Shown here in pieces: positions 23,421 through 30,922 of a stretch of DNA of 33,867 bases. The notes under the pieces were generated by a model, which saw only the letters and a program-made list of their open reading frames with translations, searched no databases and was not told the DNA's origin. The translations under genes and the position numbers were made by a program. Position 1 is the stretch's first letter. Each line of letters begins with the position of its first letter. The stretch spans positions 1-33,867 of the forward strand of contig JAFVZF010000029.1 of the NCBI GenBank assembly GCA_017508305.1, read 5' to 3'. The stretch is from Paludibacteraceae bacterium. GTDB lineage: Bacteria; Bacteroidota; Bacteroidia; Bacteroidales; Paludibacteraceae.

Positions 23421-26400
23421 GATACGTTGCATTGCTACTTTTAGTGCTTAGTACCACATGGGCATCAATGGGAGCCGAATCGCCCCTATTTACCTATGCA
23501 GAACACTCTTGCTTGCAATCGGGCAAGTGGATCAAAATATCGGTTGATAAAAGTGGCGTACACAAGCTTACCTTTCAACAGCTGCAATCCATGGGATTGG
23601 AGCAACCCCAACACGTAAAAGTATTTGGTTATGGTGGCGCCCCACTGCCCGAAACATTTACCCAAGATGTACATTTTATCGACGATTTGCCCGAGATTCC
23701 CATCTACATGGAACTGGGAGCTGATGGTATTTTTAACGAAGGCGATTACCTCCTATTTTATGCACAAGGGCCTGTAAAAATAAACTATGACAGCCAAAAG
23801 AACGTTTATCAACACGTACAAAACCCCTATAGCACCAAAGGCTACTACTTTTTAACCACCGACTGCGGTACAGGGAAACGCATTGCATTGCAACAAGAAC
23901 AGGCAAGTGGAAATGATACGCTACATATCCGCCAATCGTACAACTATTTTTACCACGAAAAGGAGCTTATCAATCTGTTAGAATCGGGCAGAGAATGGTA
24001 TGGAGAAAGTTTTACCAACAGCAGCAAAACCCGAAAGTTTACTTTTGATATTCCCTCTTTGGCATCGCCTAATTTAGAGGTAAATACCGCCTACGTAGGC
24101 TGTGGCAGCGGCACACATCAGCTACAAATGACCATTGGCAACACCTCGCACGATTTATGGGTGTATGGTTCTGCCAATTCGCACGTCACCGGCACTAAAG
24201 GTCAATTTAAAAAAACATTTTCATACCATGGCAGTAGCAAGGTTGCCGTACAATGCACCTACCAAACAAGCTACACTTCTACAGCCTACTTGGATTACAT
24301 CGGCATTGCAGCCTATCAGCAGTTAACCACTGCCAACCAAAGCGAAACGCCTATTTTCTTTCCCCACCAGCACGCCAACGATTTATTAGCGCGATATACC
24401 TTGTACAATACAAAACCGCAGGTAAAAATATGGGAAGTAACCCAACATACCCAACCGTCAGAAATTGCCCATACGCAACAAAACGACAGCCTGTATTTTG
24501 TCGCTAAGCACCAAGATGCAAGGCATTTTATCGCAGTCGATACAAAAGGGACTTTCCCATCGCCCGACTACGTTTCTACCATCGACAACCAAGATTTGCA
24601 CAGCTGGCAAAACATCGACATGGTCATTATCTGCCCCGACGAATACCTCTCTGAGGCCGATCGATTAGCAAGACATCACCGCGACCACGACGGATTAGTG
24701 GTAAAAACAGTTACTCCCCAGCTTATCTACAACGAATTTTCTTCGGGCACTCCCGATGTTACTGCCTATCGTTTACTCATGAAAATGCTTTACGACAAAG
24801 CTACAAACGATGAGCAAAAACCCAAGCATTTGCTATTTATGGGCAATGCTTTTTACGACAACAGAGGCCTTAAGCATGCCCAACCATCGCTACTTAGCTA
24901 CCAATCGACAGAGTCGCTAAATTCGACCAAATCGTACGTAAGCGACGACTACTACGCCCTTTTGGATGACAACGAAGGCAAACGCATAGAGGCAGGCACC
25001 ATGGATATTGGTGTGGGACGACTTCCTGTTAGCAGTACAGAAGAAGCAAAACAATGTGTCGATAAAATCATCCGATACACCACTCAATCCCAGCAAGGAA
25101 CATGGCGTAATAGTTTTACTTTTTTGGCAGACGATGAAGATGGAAACGTGCACATGAGTCAAGCCAATGCTTTGACCGAAACACTCATGGAACTCAACGC
25201 CGCCTATTCTCCCAAGAAAATCTGGCTGGATGCCTATCCACTGCAACAAAACGCCACCGGAGCCACATATCCGGGAGCCAAAGAAGAAGTATTACGAAAA
25301 CTGCAAGAAGGAACACTGGTTTTTACCTATGTAGGACATGGTGGACCTCATACACTGACATCCGAACAAACCATTACCCGAGCCGATATTGCCTACATGA
25401 GCAACAGCAACCTTGGTCTGTGGATTACTGCCACCTGCGATTTTAGCCGCTACGACAATTACGACCGTTCGGCAGGTATGGAGGTCGTACTCAACCCCAA
25501 CGGAGGTGGCATTGCCTCATTTACGACCACTCGTGTGGTGTACTCGTCAAGCAACAATGCCTTAGCGCAATCCATATACAACGAATTGGTTCCCAAAGAG
25601 GGCGAAAGCAAACCCACCTTAGGAGCTATTTTGCGCAAAGCCAAAAATAATTTGGCAGGCGACGCCAACAAACTCAACTTTTGCCTCTTAGGCGATCCTG
25701 CCATTACCTTACAATACCCTCAACAAACCATTATTACCGATAGTATCAATGGGGTGCATCCCTCTAAAGCCAACCTACCTGCGTTAGGACTCATTACCAT
25801 TCATGCTTCGGTACGCAACGAGCAAAACGAGGTCGATACCGATTTTAACGGCACTGCATACGTCACGCTGTACGACAAAGCAGAGTCGATGCAAACATTA
25901 GCAGGCAAAGGCAATCCGCCTTTCCAATATACCGATTACAGCAATCAACTTTTTTCGGGACAAGTAGCCGTTATCAACGGGAAAATTGCCTTTACCTTTA
26001 TGGTGCCCAAAGACATCAACTACTCTATAGGCAATGGCAGGATTACCTACTACGCCATACGAAACGACATGCCCCAAGATGCGCATGGATATAACCAAGA
26101 TTTTACCGTTGGTGGCAACAGCAGCGACTATGACCCTGCTCAAACAGGCCCTGCCATGCGATTGTACATCAACAGTCCGTATTTTACAGAGGGGCAAAAA
26201 GTAAACAATCAACCCATTCTGTACGCTCATTTGTACGATGAATACGGCATCAATACCATTGGAGCCGGCATCGGCCACGATATTATTCTTAAATCGAGCC
26301 ATCGACCCAACGAAAGCATCAACCTCAACGCCTACTACCAATCGTCGCTCAACGATTATAAGAATGGGGTTATACGCTATCCGCTCGGCGAATTGCCCGA

Positions 26401-26800
26401 TGGCGAATATACATTGGAGCTAAAAGCTTGGAACCTTCAAAACGTATCGAGTACAAAAAGCATACATTTTGTAGTAGAAAAAGGATTGGCACCCTCTATC
26501 GACCAATTTACCATTTATCCTAACCCGGTTAAAGAGCAAGCCACCCTATCCATTCAGTACGACAGACCTTCCGATACCGGAAAAATAGAATTTTTTGTAT
26601 ACGATTTGGTGGGACAATGCCATTGGAAAAGCGACCAAGTACTGCAAACGGCAGATGGGTTATACACCACAACATGGCACTTAGATACCCCCAACGGCAT
26701 CTATCTAAAACCCGGATTGTATTTGGCAAGCGTACGCATTACGGCATCCGATGGCACCACACAACAAAAGACAAAAAAGATTATCGTTGCAGCACAATAA
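23417..26800 (+). CDS. porU: Type IX secretion system sortase PorU (peptidase C25 family)
   Basis: Cell-surface transpeptidase of the T9SS: it removes C-terminal sorting domains from secreted cargo and joins the cargo to lipopolysaccharide. 1127 residues with signal peptide (1-20). Gingipain-like C25 catalytic domain at about 400-770, with the pair H641 (YVGHGGPH) and C674 (ITATCDFS). Their 33-residue spacing equals that recalled for P. gingivalis PorU (H657/C690). The C-terminus (about 1030-1127) is itself a T9SS-type sorting domain (IYPNPVKEQATLSIQ ... GLYLASVRITASDG). The start overlaps the FAH gene by 4 bases. porV follows 73 bp downstream with its own promoter. Its presence implies the organism has a full T9SS encoded elsewhere. 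Confidence 0.95.
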   Translation: MRYVALLLLVLSTTWASMGAESPLFTYAEHSCLQSGKWIKISVDKSGVHKLTFQQLQSMGLEQPQHVKVFGYGGAPLPETFTQDVHFIDDLPEIPIYMELGADGIFNEGDYLLFYAQGPVKINYDSQKNVYQHVQNPYSTKGYYFLTTDCGTGKRIALQQEQASGNDTLHIRQSYNYFYHEKELINLLESGREWYGESFTNSSKTRKFTFDIPSLASPNLEVNTAYVGCGSGTHQLQMTIGNTSHDLWVYGSANSHVTGTKGQFKKTFSYHGSSKVAVQCTYQTSYTSTAYLDYIGIAAYQQLTTANQSETPIFFPHQHANDLLARYTLYNTKPQVKIWEVTQHTQPSEIAHTQQNDSLYFVAKHQDARHFIAVDTKGTFPSPDYVSTIDNQDLHSWQNIDMVIICPDEYLSEADRLARHHRDHDGLVVKTVTPQLIYNEFSSGTPDVTAYRLLMKMLYDKATNDEQKPKHLLFMGNAFYDNRGLKHAQPSLLSYQSTESLNSTKSYVSDDYYALLDDNEGKRIEAGTMDIGVGRLPVSSTEEAKQCVDKIIRYTTQSQQGTWRNSFTFLADDEDGNVHMSQANALTETLMELNAAYSPKKIWLDAYPLQQNATGATYPGAKEEVLRKLQEGTLVFTYVGHGGPHTLTSEQTITRADIAYMSNSNLGLWITATCDFSRYDNYDRSAGMEVVLNPNGGGIASFTTTRVVYSSSNNALAQSIYNELVPKEGESKPTLGAILRKAKNNLAGDANKLNFCLLGDPAITLQYPQQTIITDSINGVHPSKANLPALGLITIHASVRNEQNEVDTDFNGTAYVTLYDKAESMQTLAGKGNPPFQYTDYSNQLFSGQVAVINGKIAFTFMVPKDINYSIGNGRITYYAIRNDMPQDAHGYNQDFTVGGNSSDYDPAQTGPAMRLYINSPYFTEGQKVNNQPILYAHLYDEYGINTIGAGIGHDIILKSSHRPNESINLNAYYQSSLNDYKNGVIRYPLGELPDGEYTLELKAWNLQNVSSTKSIHFVVEKGLAPSIDQFTIYPNPVKEQATLSIQYDRPSDTGKIEFFVYDLVGQCHWKSDQVLQTADGLYTTTWHLDTPNGIYLKPGLYLASVRITASDGTTQQKTKKIIVAAQ

Positions 26801-26817
26801 AATCCATAAAAAAACGT

Positions 26818-26825
26818 TATTTTTG
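26818..26825 (+). promoter_or_regulatory. -7 box TATTTTTG for porV-ispF
   Basis: Exact TAnnTTTG match followed by T, 48 bases before the porV ATG. It gives porV a promoter separate from porU, suited to a more abundant outer-membrane protein. No clear -33 seen. Confidence 0.6.
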
Positions 26826-26873
26826 TAGCCGTTTTTTTAAAAGATAACATTTATTTATTCATTACATACATTT

Positions 26874-28091
26874 ATGAAGAAGAACATTCTGCTATTATTA
26901 GCCCTATTGACTTTGTTTCCCATGTGGATGCATGCACAAGAAGATGCTTCCTACGAACAATTTACCCCCATTACTACCGGCGTAAGCTTTTTGAGCGTTG
27001 CTCCTGATGCACGTGGTGGTGGTATGGGTGACGTAGGTGGTGCCACTGCTCCCGACGGCGATTCACAATACTGGAACCCTGCTAAATATGCCTTTATCGA
27101 TGGCGTTGGTGGTGCTAACGTATCTTACGTTCCTTGGCTAAGAAAATTAGTTTCGGACATCGACTTGATTTCGGCATCAGGTTACTACAAAATACAAGAT
27201 GTACAAACCATTGCGGCTTCGTTCCGTTTCTTCTCTATCGGCGATGTACTCATCAATCAATCGCCCGACACCGAAGGGTTCAACGTTAAGCCTTACGACT
27301 TGGCATTGGACGTATCTTACTCGCGTATCTTAGCAAAGAACTTCTCGATGGGTGTGGCTTTGCGCTTTATTTGGTCCGACCTTACCGGCGGTTACAACGC
27401 AGCAGAATCAGGCTACTTAGAACCGGGTTGGTCGATTGCAGCCGATATTTCGGGTTATTATGGTCAAAAAGTAGATTTTGCATGGGGAACCGGTTTTGGT
27501 GGTTTTGGTTTTAACATCTCTAACATCGGTAAAAAAGTAGAATACGGCGACTACACCAGCGCTGCTTTCTTGCCTACTAACTTACGTTTGGGTGGTCGTT
27601 TTACCATGCCTATTGACAAATACAACCACATTACCGCTCATTTGGACATCAACAAGCTATTGGTGCCAGCCCGCCCCATTCAAGGCGATGGCGAGAGCCC
27701 TGAAGATTTTAGCAAACGCTTGGACGAATACTATAAAATGGACCCCATTACCGGTATTGGCCGCTCGTTTGTAGACATGGCAGATGGTTCTGCTTACAAC
27801 TTTGGAGCACACTTTAAAAGACTTACTTGGTCGGCAGGTATCGAATACGACTACAACGAACAATTCTTTGGTCGTGTTGGTTTGTACTACGAGGACCCCA
27901 CCGTAGGAGGTCGTCAATACGCTACCTTTGGTGCCGGCTTTAAACTCAACGTATTCTCGTTGGATGTAGCTTACGTACTTTCTATTGCTCAAAACAACCC
28001 ATTGGACCAAACCTTGCGTTTTACCCTTGGTTTCAATATTGGTGGTATGAAAGAGTTAATTGGATTTAGCAAAGACGACAAAAAAGACTAA
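26874..28091 (+). CDS. porV: Type IX secretion system outer-membrane protein PorV (LptO)
   Basis: FadL-like outer-membrane barrel that carries T9SS cargo from the translocon to PorU. 405 residues: signal peptide 1-21 (ending MHA/QED), then the family's conserved N-terminal plug SFLSVAPDARGGGMGDVGGATAPD and QYWNPAKYAF. Many aromatic-bounded strands follow (FSMGVALRFIWSDL, DFAWGTGFGGFGFNISNIGKKVEYGDYTSAAFLPTNLRLGGRF) before the final barrel strand LRFTLGFNIGG. Codons are biased as in pgk, unlike those of porU, suggesting high expression. The ispF gene starts 2 bp after its stop. Confidence 0.96.
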   Translation: MKKNILLLLALLTLFPMWMHAQEDASYEQFTPITTGVSFLSVAPDARGGGMGDVGGATAPDGDSQYWNPAKYAFIDGVGGANVSYVPWLRKLVSDIDLISASGYYKIQDVQTIAASFRFFSIGDVLINQSPDTEGFNVKPYDLALDVSYSRILAKNFSMGVALRFIWSDLTGGYNAAESGYLEPGWSIAADISGYYGQKVDFAWGTGFGGFGFNISNIGKKVEYGDYTSAAFLPTNLRLGGRFTMPIDKYNHITAHLDINKLLVPARPIQGDGESPEDFSKRLDEYYKMDPITGIGRSFVDMADGSAYNFGAHFKRLTWSAGIEYDYNEQFFGRVGLYYEDPTVGGRQYATFGAGFKLNVFSLDVAYVLSIAQNNPLDQTLRFTLGFNIGGMKELIGFSKDDKKD

Positions 28092-28093
28092 GC

Positions 28094-28576
28094 ATGAAAA
28101 TACGCGTAGGCTTTGGATACGACGTGCACAACCTTGTACCTAACCGAGAGTTATGGTTAGGAGGTTTACAAATTCCACACGAAATGGGATTGCAAGGTCA
28201 TTCGGATGCCGATGTATTGATTCATGCCATTTGCGATGCTTTGTTGGGTGCTGCTCATTTGCGTGATATTGGTTATCATTTTCCCGATACAGCTGGCGAA
28301 TATAAAAACATCGATAGCAAAATTTTGCTCAGAGATACGGTAGCTTTGATTCGTCAAAAGGGCTACGAAATTGGTAATATAGATGCCACAATATGTGCCG
28401 AGCGTCCTAAACTAAAAGATTACATCGAGTCCATGCAAAACTGTTTGGCAGATGTAATGGGTATTGAGAGCGAAGACGTGTCTATCAAGGCTACTACTAC
28501 CGAAAAATTGGGCTTTGTAGGACGCAAAGAAGGTATTGCCGCCTACGCAACGGTACTGATACAGCGACTACCTTAA
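28094..28576 (+). CDS. ispF: 2-C-methyl-D-erythritol 2,4-cyclodiphosphate synthase
   Basis: Fifth step of the MEP isoprenoid pathway: cyclises CDP-methylerythritol phosphate and releases CMP. 160 residues, the normal length. Metal ligands D10 and H12 (GYDVH) and H44 (VLIHAICDALLGA). Also seen: GGLQIPHEMGLQGHSDADV, DIGYHFPDT, ICAERPKL and the C-terminal SIKATTTEKLGFVGRKEGIAAYA. It is coupled to porV by a 2-bp gap, although the pathways are unrelated; I recall the same porV-ispF adjacency in P. gingivalis. A terminator follows. Confidence 0.97.
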   Translation: MKIRVGFGYDVHNLVPNRELWLGGLQIPHEMGLQGHSDADVLIHAICDALLGAAHLRDIGYHFPDTAGEYKNIDSKILLRDTVALIRQKGYEIGNIDATICAERPKLKDYIESMQNCLADVMGIESEDVSIKATTTEKLGFVGRKEGIAAYATVLIQRLP

Positions 28577-28602
28577 ACCTATATAATCTTTTACACTTTT
28601 AC

Positions 28603-28633
28603 ATCTCGGTCACAAAATGGCCGAGATTTTTTT
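28603..28633 (+). terminator. Rho-independent terminator of porV-ispF
   Basis: Stem ATCTCGGTCA (28603-28612) / TGGCCGAGAT (28618-28627), 10 bp with one G-T pair, loop CAAAA, followed by a T run to 28633. Confidence 0.9.
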
Positions 28634-28700
28634 ATTCCTATATCAATCAGTCCTTTCGGCGATTCAATGCTCGGCAAACGCTCCGGTCAGGATTTTTTCA

Positions 28701-28740
28701 AGTAGCGAGAGCAGAGGCAAGTTTACTTGACTATGCCGAG
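28701..28740 (-). repeat. Diverged copy of the CGGCATA dispersed repeat
   Basis: Read on the minus strand, this segment begins CTCGGCATAGTCAAGTAAAC and continues with TTGCCTCTGCTCTCGCTACT. It aligns over about 40 bases with 5382-5422 on the plus strand. Non-coding; lies between ispF and pfp. Confidence 0.5.
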
Positions 28741-28765
28741 TCACGAGAAAAAACATGGAATAATT

Positions 28766-28840
28766 ACACATACAAAAACTACAAAATGTGAACTCGCTTC
28801 GCTCAAACAACACATTTTGCTTCACGTTTTTGCACATATA
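28766..28840. repeat. Imperfect long inverted repeat
   Basis: Left arm (about 28766-28790) contains CAAAAAC and CAAAATGTG. The right arm (28811-28838) reads the same two blocks on the opposite strand, with about four extra bases between them. The central 20 bases include CGCTTCGCTC. It could fold as a hairpin in RNA. No protein-coding support. Confidence 0.45.
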
Positions 28841-28893
28841 AATCTCTTTCCGCCCTCCGCTAACGGCACTCGCATTTGCATCGCCTCACCACC

Positions 28894-28922
28894 AAAAAAA
28901 GCACCCCGCAGGGTGCTTTTTT
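28894..28922. terminator. Bidirectional terminator between ispF and pfp
   Basis: Seven A (28894-28900), stem GCACCC (28901-28906), loop CGCA, stem GGGTGC (28911-28916), six T (28917-28922). The symmetry lets it act on both strands; on the minus strand it would end pfp transcripts. Confidence 0.85.
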
Positions 28923-28923
28923 G

Positions 28924-28947
28924 ATGAATCGACGAATCGACGAATCG
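28924..28947 (+). repeat. Octamer tandem repeat, unit ACGAATCG (three copies)
   Basis: ATGAATCG (28924), ACGAATCG (28932), ACGAATCG (28940), directly after the bidirectional terminator. The shortest of the octamer arrays in this window. Confidence 0.75.
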
Positions 28948-28974
28948 TCTAATAGGATTTTAAATGAACTTACC

Positions 28975-29099
28975 TAAGAATATATTTTAAAGGAGGGATT
29001 TTTAGGCGTACGATGTGCGAGAAACCGGAGTTTACTAAGCGTAAATGAGGATTTCGAGCACGAGTACAACGACAAAAGCACCCTTTAAAATTATTCTTA
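28975..29099 (-). repeat. 125-bp element bounded by inverted repeats at the pfp 3' end
   Basis: Terminal arms AAGAATATATTTTAAAGG (28976-28993) and CCTTTAAAATTATTCTT (29082-29098) are inverted copies differing by one base gap; one more base pair extends each end. The interior is non-coding and less AT-rich (GTACGATGTGCGAGAAACCG, then CGAGCACGAGTACAACGACA). The pfp stop codon lies in the right arm. I have the impression that similar interiors recur between Bacteroidales genes, but cannot verify it. Candidates are a MITE-like element or a structured 3' RNA. Confidence 0.6.
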
Positions 29100-30710
29100 T
29101 TTTGCTTGTTCTAACTGCAAAGTCTTAGTAGGCTGATCGCACACTTCCGAAGGTCCAAAATATTGGATAGGACCGGGGTATACGTATGCGGTTTCTTTTG
29201 CCCAAGTAGCACGGTTTTCTACCAATTTTTTGAAAGGAGCACCGTCCAATTCTACCAACGCTTTGCGGATAACAGGTTTCATTTCGCCGTGACGACGTTC
29301 CATGTTCATCATCATGGTAACTGGGACCCCACCGGCAATCCATTCTTCGGCAGGAGCAGTGGTATTGCGGATAAGCGACATATAACCGGTTTTGCCAGCG
29401 CCAATCAATTTAGCAGCGTTGAAACCTAATGAGTAGCAGTAGTCAGCGTCAAAGTTAGAAGGTGCAGCGCAACGGCCTTCGTAACCGAAGAAGTGACCCA
29501 AACCTGCAAATTTACCTACAAATTTACCTTCTGCTTTCATGGCAGCAAGACGGGTTTTAACCATCTCGATAAGCAATTTTTCGGTTTCGATTAACGATAC
29601 TTGAACGTTACCATGTGGGTCGCGATCCAAAGTCAATTGTTTAGCAATTGCTTCTGGAAGCGATGCGTATACTGCAGCACTGGTAGCAGTTAAGCCTTTA
29701 AGGGCTTTTTGTACGTCGCTTTCGTGTGCCAAAAGGTCGTTCAATTCAGCAATCAACACTTTCATTTCGGGGATAAACTCGATCAAACCTTCTGGAATAA
29801 GGATTACACCGAAGTTATTACCTTCTGCAGCACGAGCAGCCACGGTATCTGCAATATTGTTTACAATGTCTGCCAAAGTCATTTGTTTTGCTTCTACTTC
29901 TTCAGAAACGATACAAATGTTAGGTTGGGTTTGCAAGCCACATTCTAGTGCGATGTGAGATGCAGAACGACCCATCAATTTAATAAAGTGCCAGTATTTT
30001 TTTGCTGAGTTAGCGTCACGCATAATGTTGCCGATAACTTCCGAATATACTTTACAAGCGGTGTCAAAACCAAACGATGTTTCGATCATGTTGTTTTTAA
30101 GGTCACCGTCGATGGTTTTAGGACAGCCAATTACTTGGATACCGGTATTTTTTTGCAAGTAGTATTCTGCCAATACGCAAGCGTTGGTGTTAGAGTCGTC
30201 ACCACCAATAATAACCAAAGCATTGATGCCTAATTGGTTGCAAATTTCGATACCTTTGTCAAATTGAGCAGTTTCTTCTAATTTGGTACGACCTGAGCCG
30301 ATGATGTCAAAACCACCGGTATTGCGGTATTCATCAACGATTTCTGCAGTAAGTTCGATGTATTTGTGATCTACCAAACCGCTGGGACCACCCAAGAAAC
30401 CATACAATTTGCTATCAGCATTTAGCGATTTTAGTCCGTCAAACAAACCAGAAATAACGTTGTGTCCGCCGGGAGCTTGACCACCCGATAGGATGACACC
30501 TACATTGATAGCAGGAAGTTGAGTCGCAGCCCCCTCTTCGAAAGTAATAACGGGCATACCGTAGGTGTTAGGAAACAAGTTTTTAATCGCTTCTTGGTCG
30601 GCTACCGATTGAGTAGCTTCGCCTTCTTTTACAGCAACTGCACCTTTCAATGCTTTAGGCAATTTAGGTTGATAAGCAGCTCTGGCAATTTGCAATGCAC
30701 TTTTAGTCAT
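29097..30710 (-). CDS. pfp: PPi-dependent 6-phosphofructokinase
   Basis: Phosphorylates fructose 6-phosphate with pyrophosphate, a reversible glycolytic step, cytosolic. 537 residues from the ATG at 30710 ([24 protein letters not shown], the family start). An in-frame ATG nine codons upstream is less likely. This is the long (plant beta-like) PFP class. [14 protein letters not shown] (71-84) is the phosphate-binding loop. GGDDS (169-173) has Asp where ATP-dependent enzymes have Gly, the hallmark of PPi use. PKTIDGD (197-203) is the catalytic motif, and [12 protein letters not shown] follows. The stop codon sits inside the inverted-repeat element at 28975-29099. Confidence 0.97.
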   Translation of the reverse strand: MTKSALQIARAAYQPKLPKALKGAVAVKEGEATQSVADQEAIKNLFPNTYGMPVITFEEGAATQLPAINVGVILSGGQAPGGHNVISGLFDGLKSLNADSKLYGFLGGPSGLVDHKYIELTAEIVDEYRNTGGFDIIGSGRTKLEETAQFDKGIEICNQLGINALVIIGGDDSNTNACVLAEYYLQKNTGIQVIGCPKTIDGDLKNNMIETSFGFDTACKVYSEVIGNIMRDANSAKKYWHFIKLMGRSASHIALECGLQTQPNICIVSEEVEAKQMTLADIVNNIADTVAARAAEGNNFGVILIPEGLIEFIPEMKVLIAELNDLLAHESDVQKALKGLTATSAAVYASLPEAIAKQLTLDRDPHGNVQVSLIETEKLLIEMVKTRLAAMKAEGKFVGKFAGLGHFFGYEGRCAAPSNFDADYCYSLGFNAAKLIGAGKTGYMSLIRNTTAPAEEWIAGGVPVTMMMNMERRHGEMKPVIRKALVELDGAPFKKLVENRATWAKETAYVYPGPIQYFGPSEVCDQPTKTLQLEQAK

Positions 30711-30744
30711 ATCAATAAGTATTAAATGAAATTTCAAACGGCAA

Positions 30745-30775
30745 CAAAATTACAAAATAATATGCGATTATACAA
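30745..30775 (-). promoter_or_regulatory. Promoter of pfp
   Basis: -7 box TAATTTTG (plus-strand 30745-30752, exact consensus) and TTGT at 30772-30775 as a near -33 match, 19 bases apart. It lies 35 bases before the chosen ATG. Confidence 0.7.
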
Positions 30776-30863
30776 GCACATCCCTGTAATCCACTCAACA
30801 TGTAACAACAATGTAACCCAAATTGCACAAAAACGTTAAATATCATGATTTTTAGTCATCAAC

Positions 30864-30895
30864 TTGCGGTAAGCATCTTATTTTTAGTAACTTTG
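30864..30895 (+). promoter_or_regulatory. Promoter of the DUF5686 gene
   Basis: -7 box TAACTTTG (30888-30895) followed by C, and TTGC (30864-30867) as a near -33 match with a 20-base spacer. The TTG start codon is 27 bases downstream. The divergent spacer 30776-30863 shows nothing else recognisable. Confidence 0.7.
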
Positions 30896-30922
30896 CAGGA
30901 AAATCTTGTCTATTAGGTAAAA

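Noticed and set aside
28727..28924. 65-codon open frame in the ispF-pfp spacer
   Set aside because: It runs through a dispersed repeat, a hairpin and a terminator stem, with no start signal and no recognisable protein.
28577..29096. tRNA or other known structural RNA in the large spacer
   Set aside because: No cloverleaf, CCA end or recognisable conserved RNA; only terminators and repeats.
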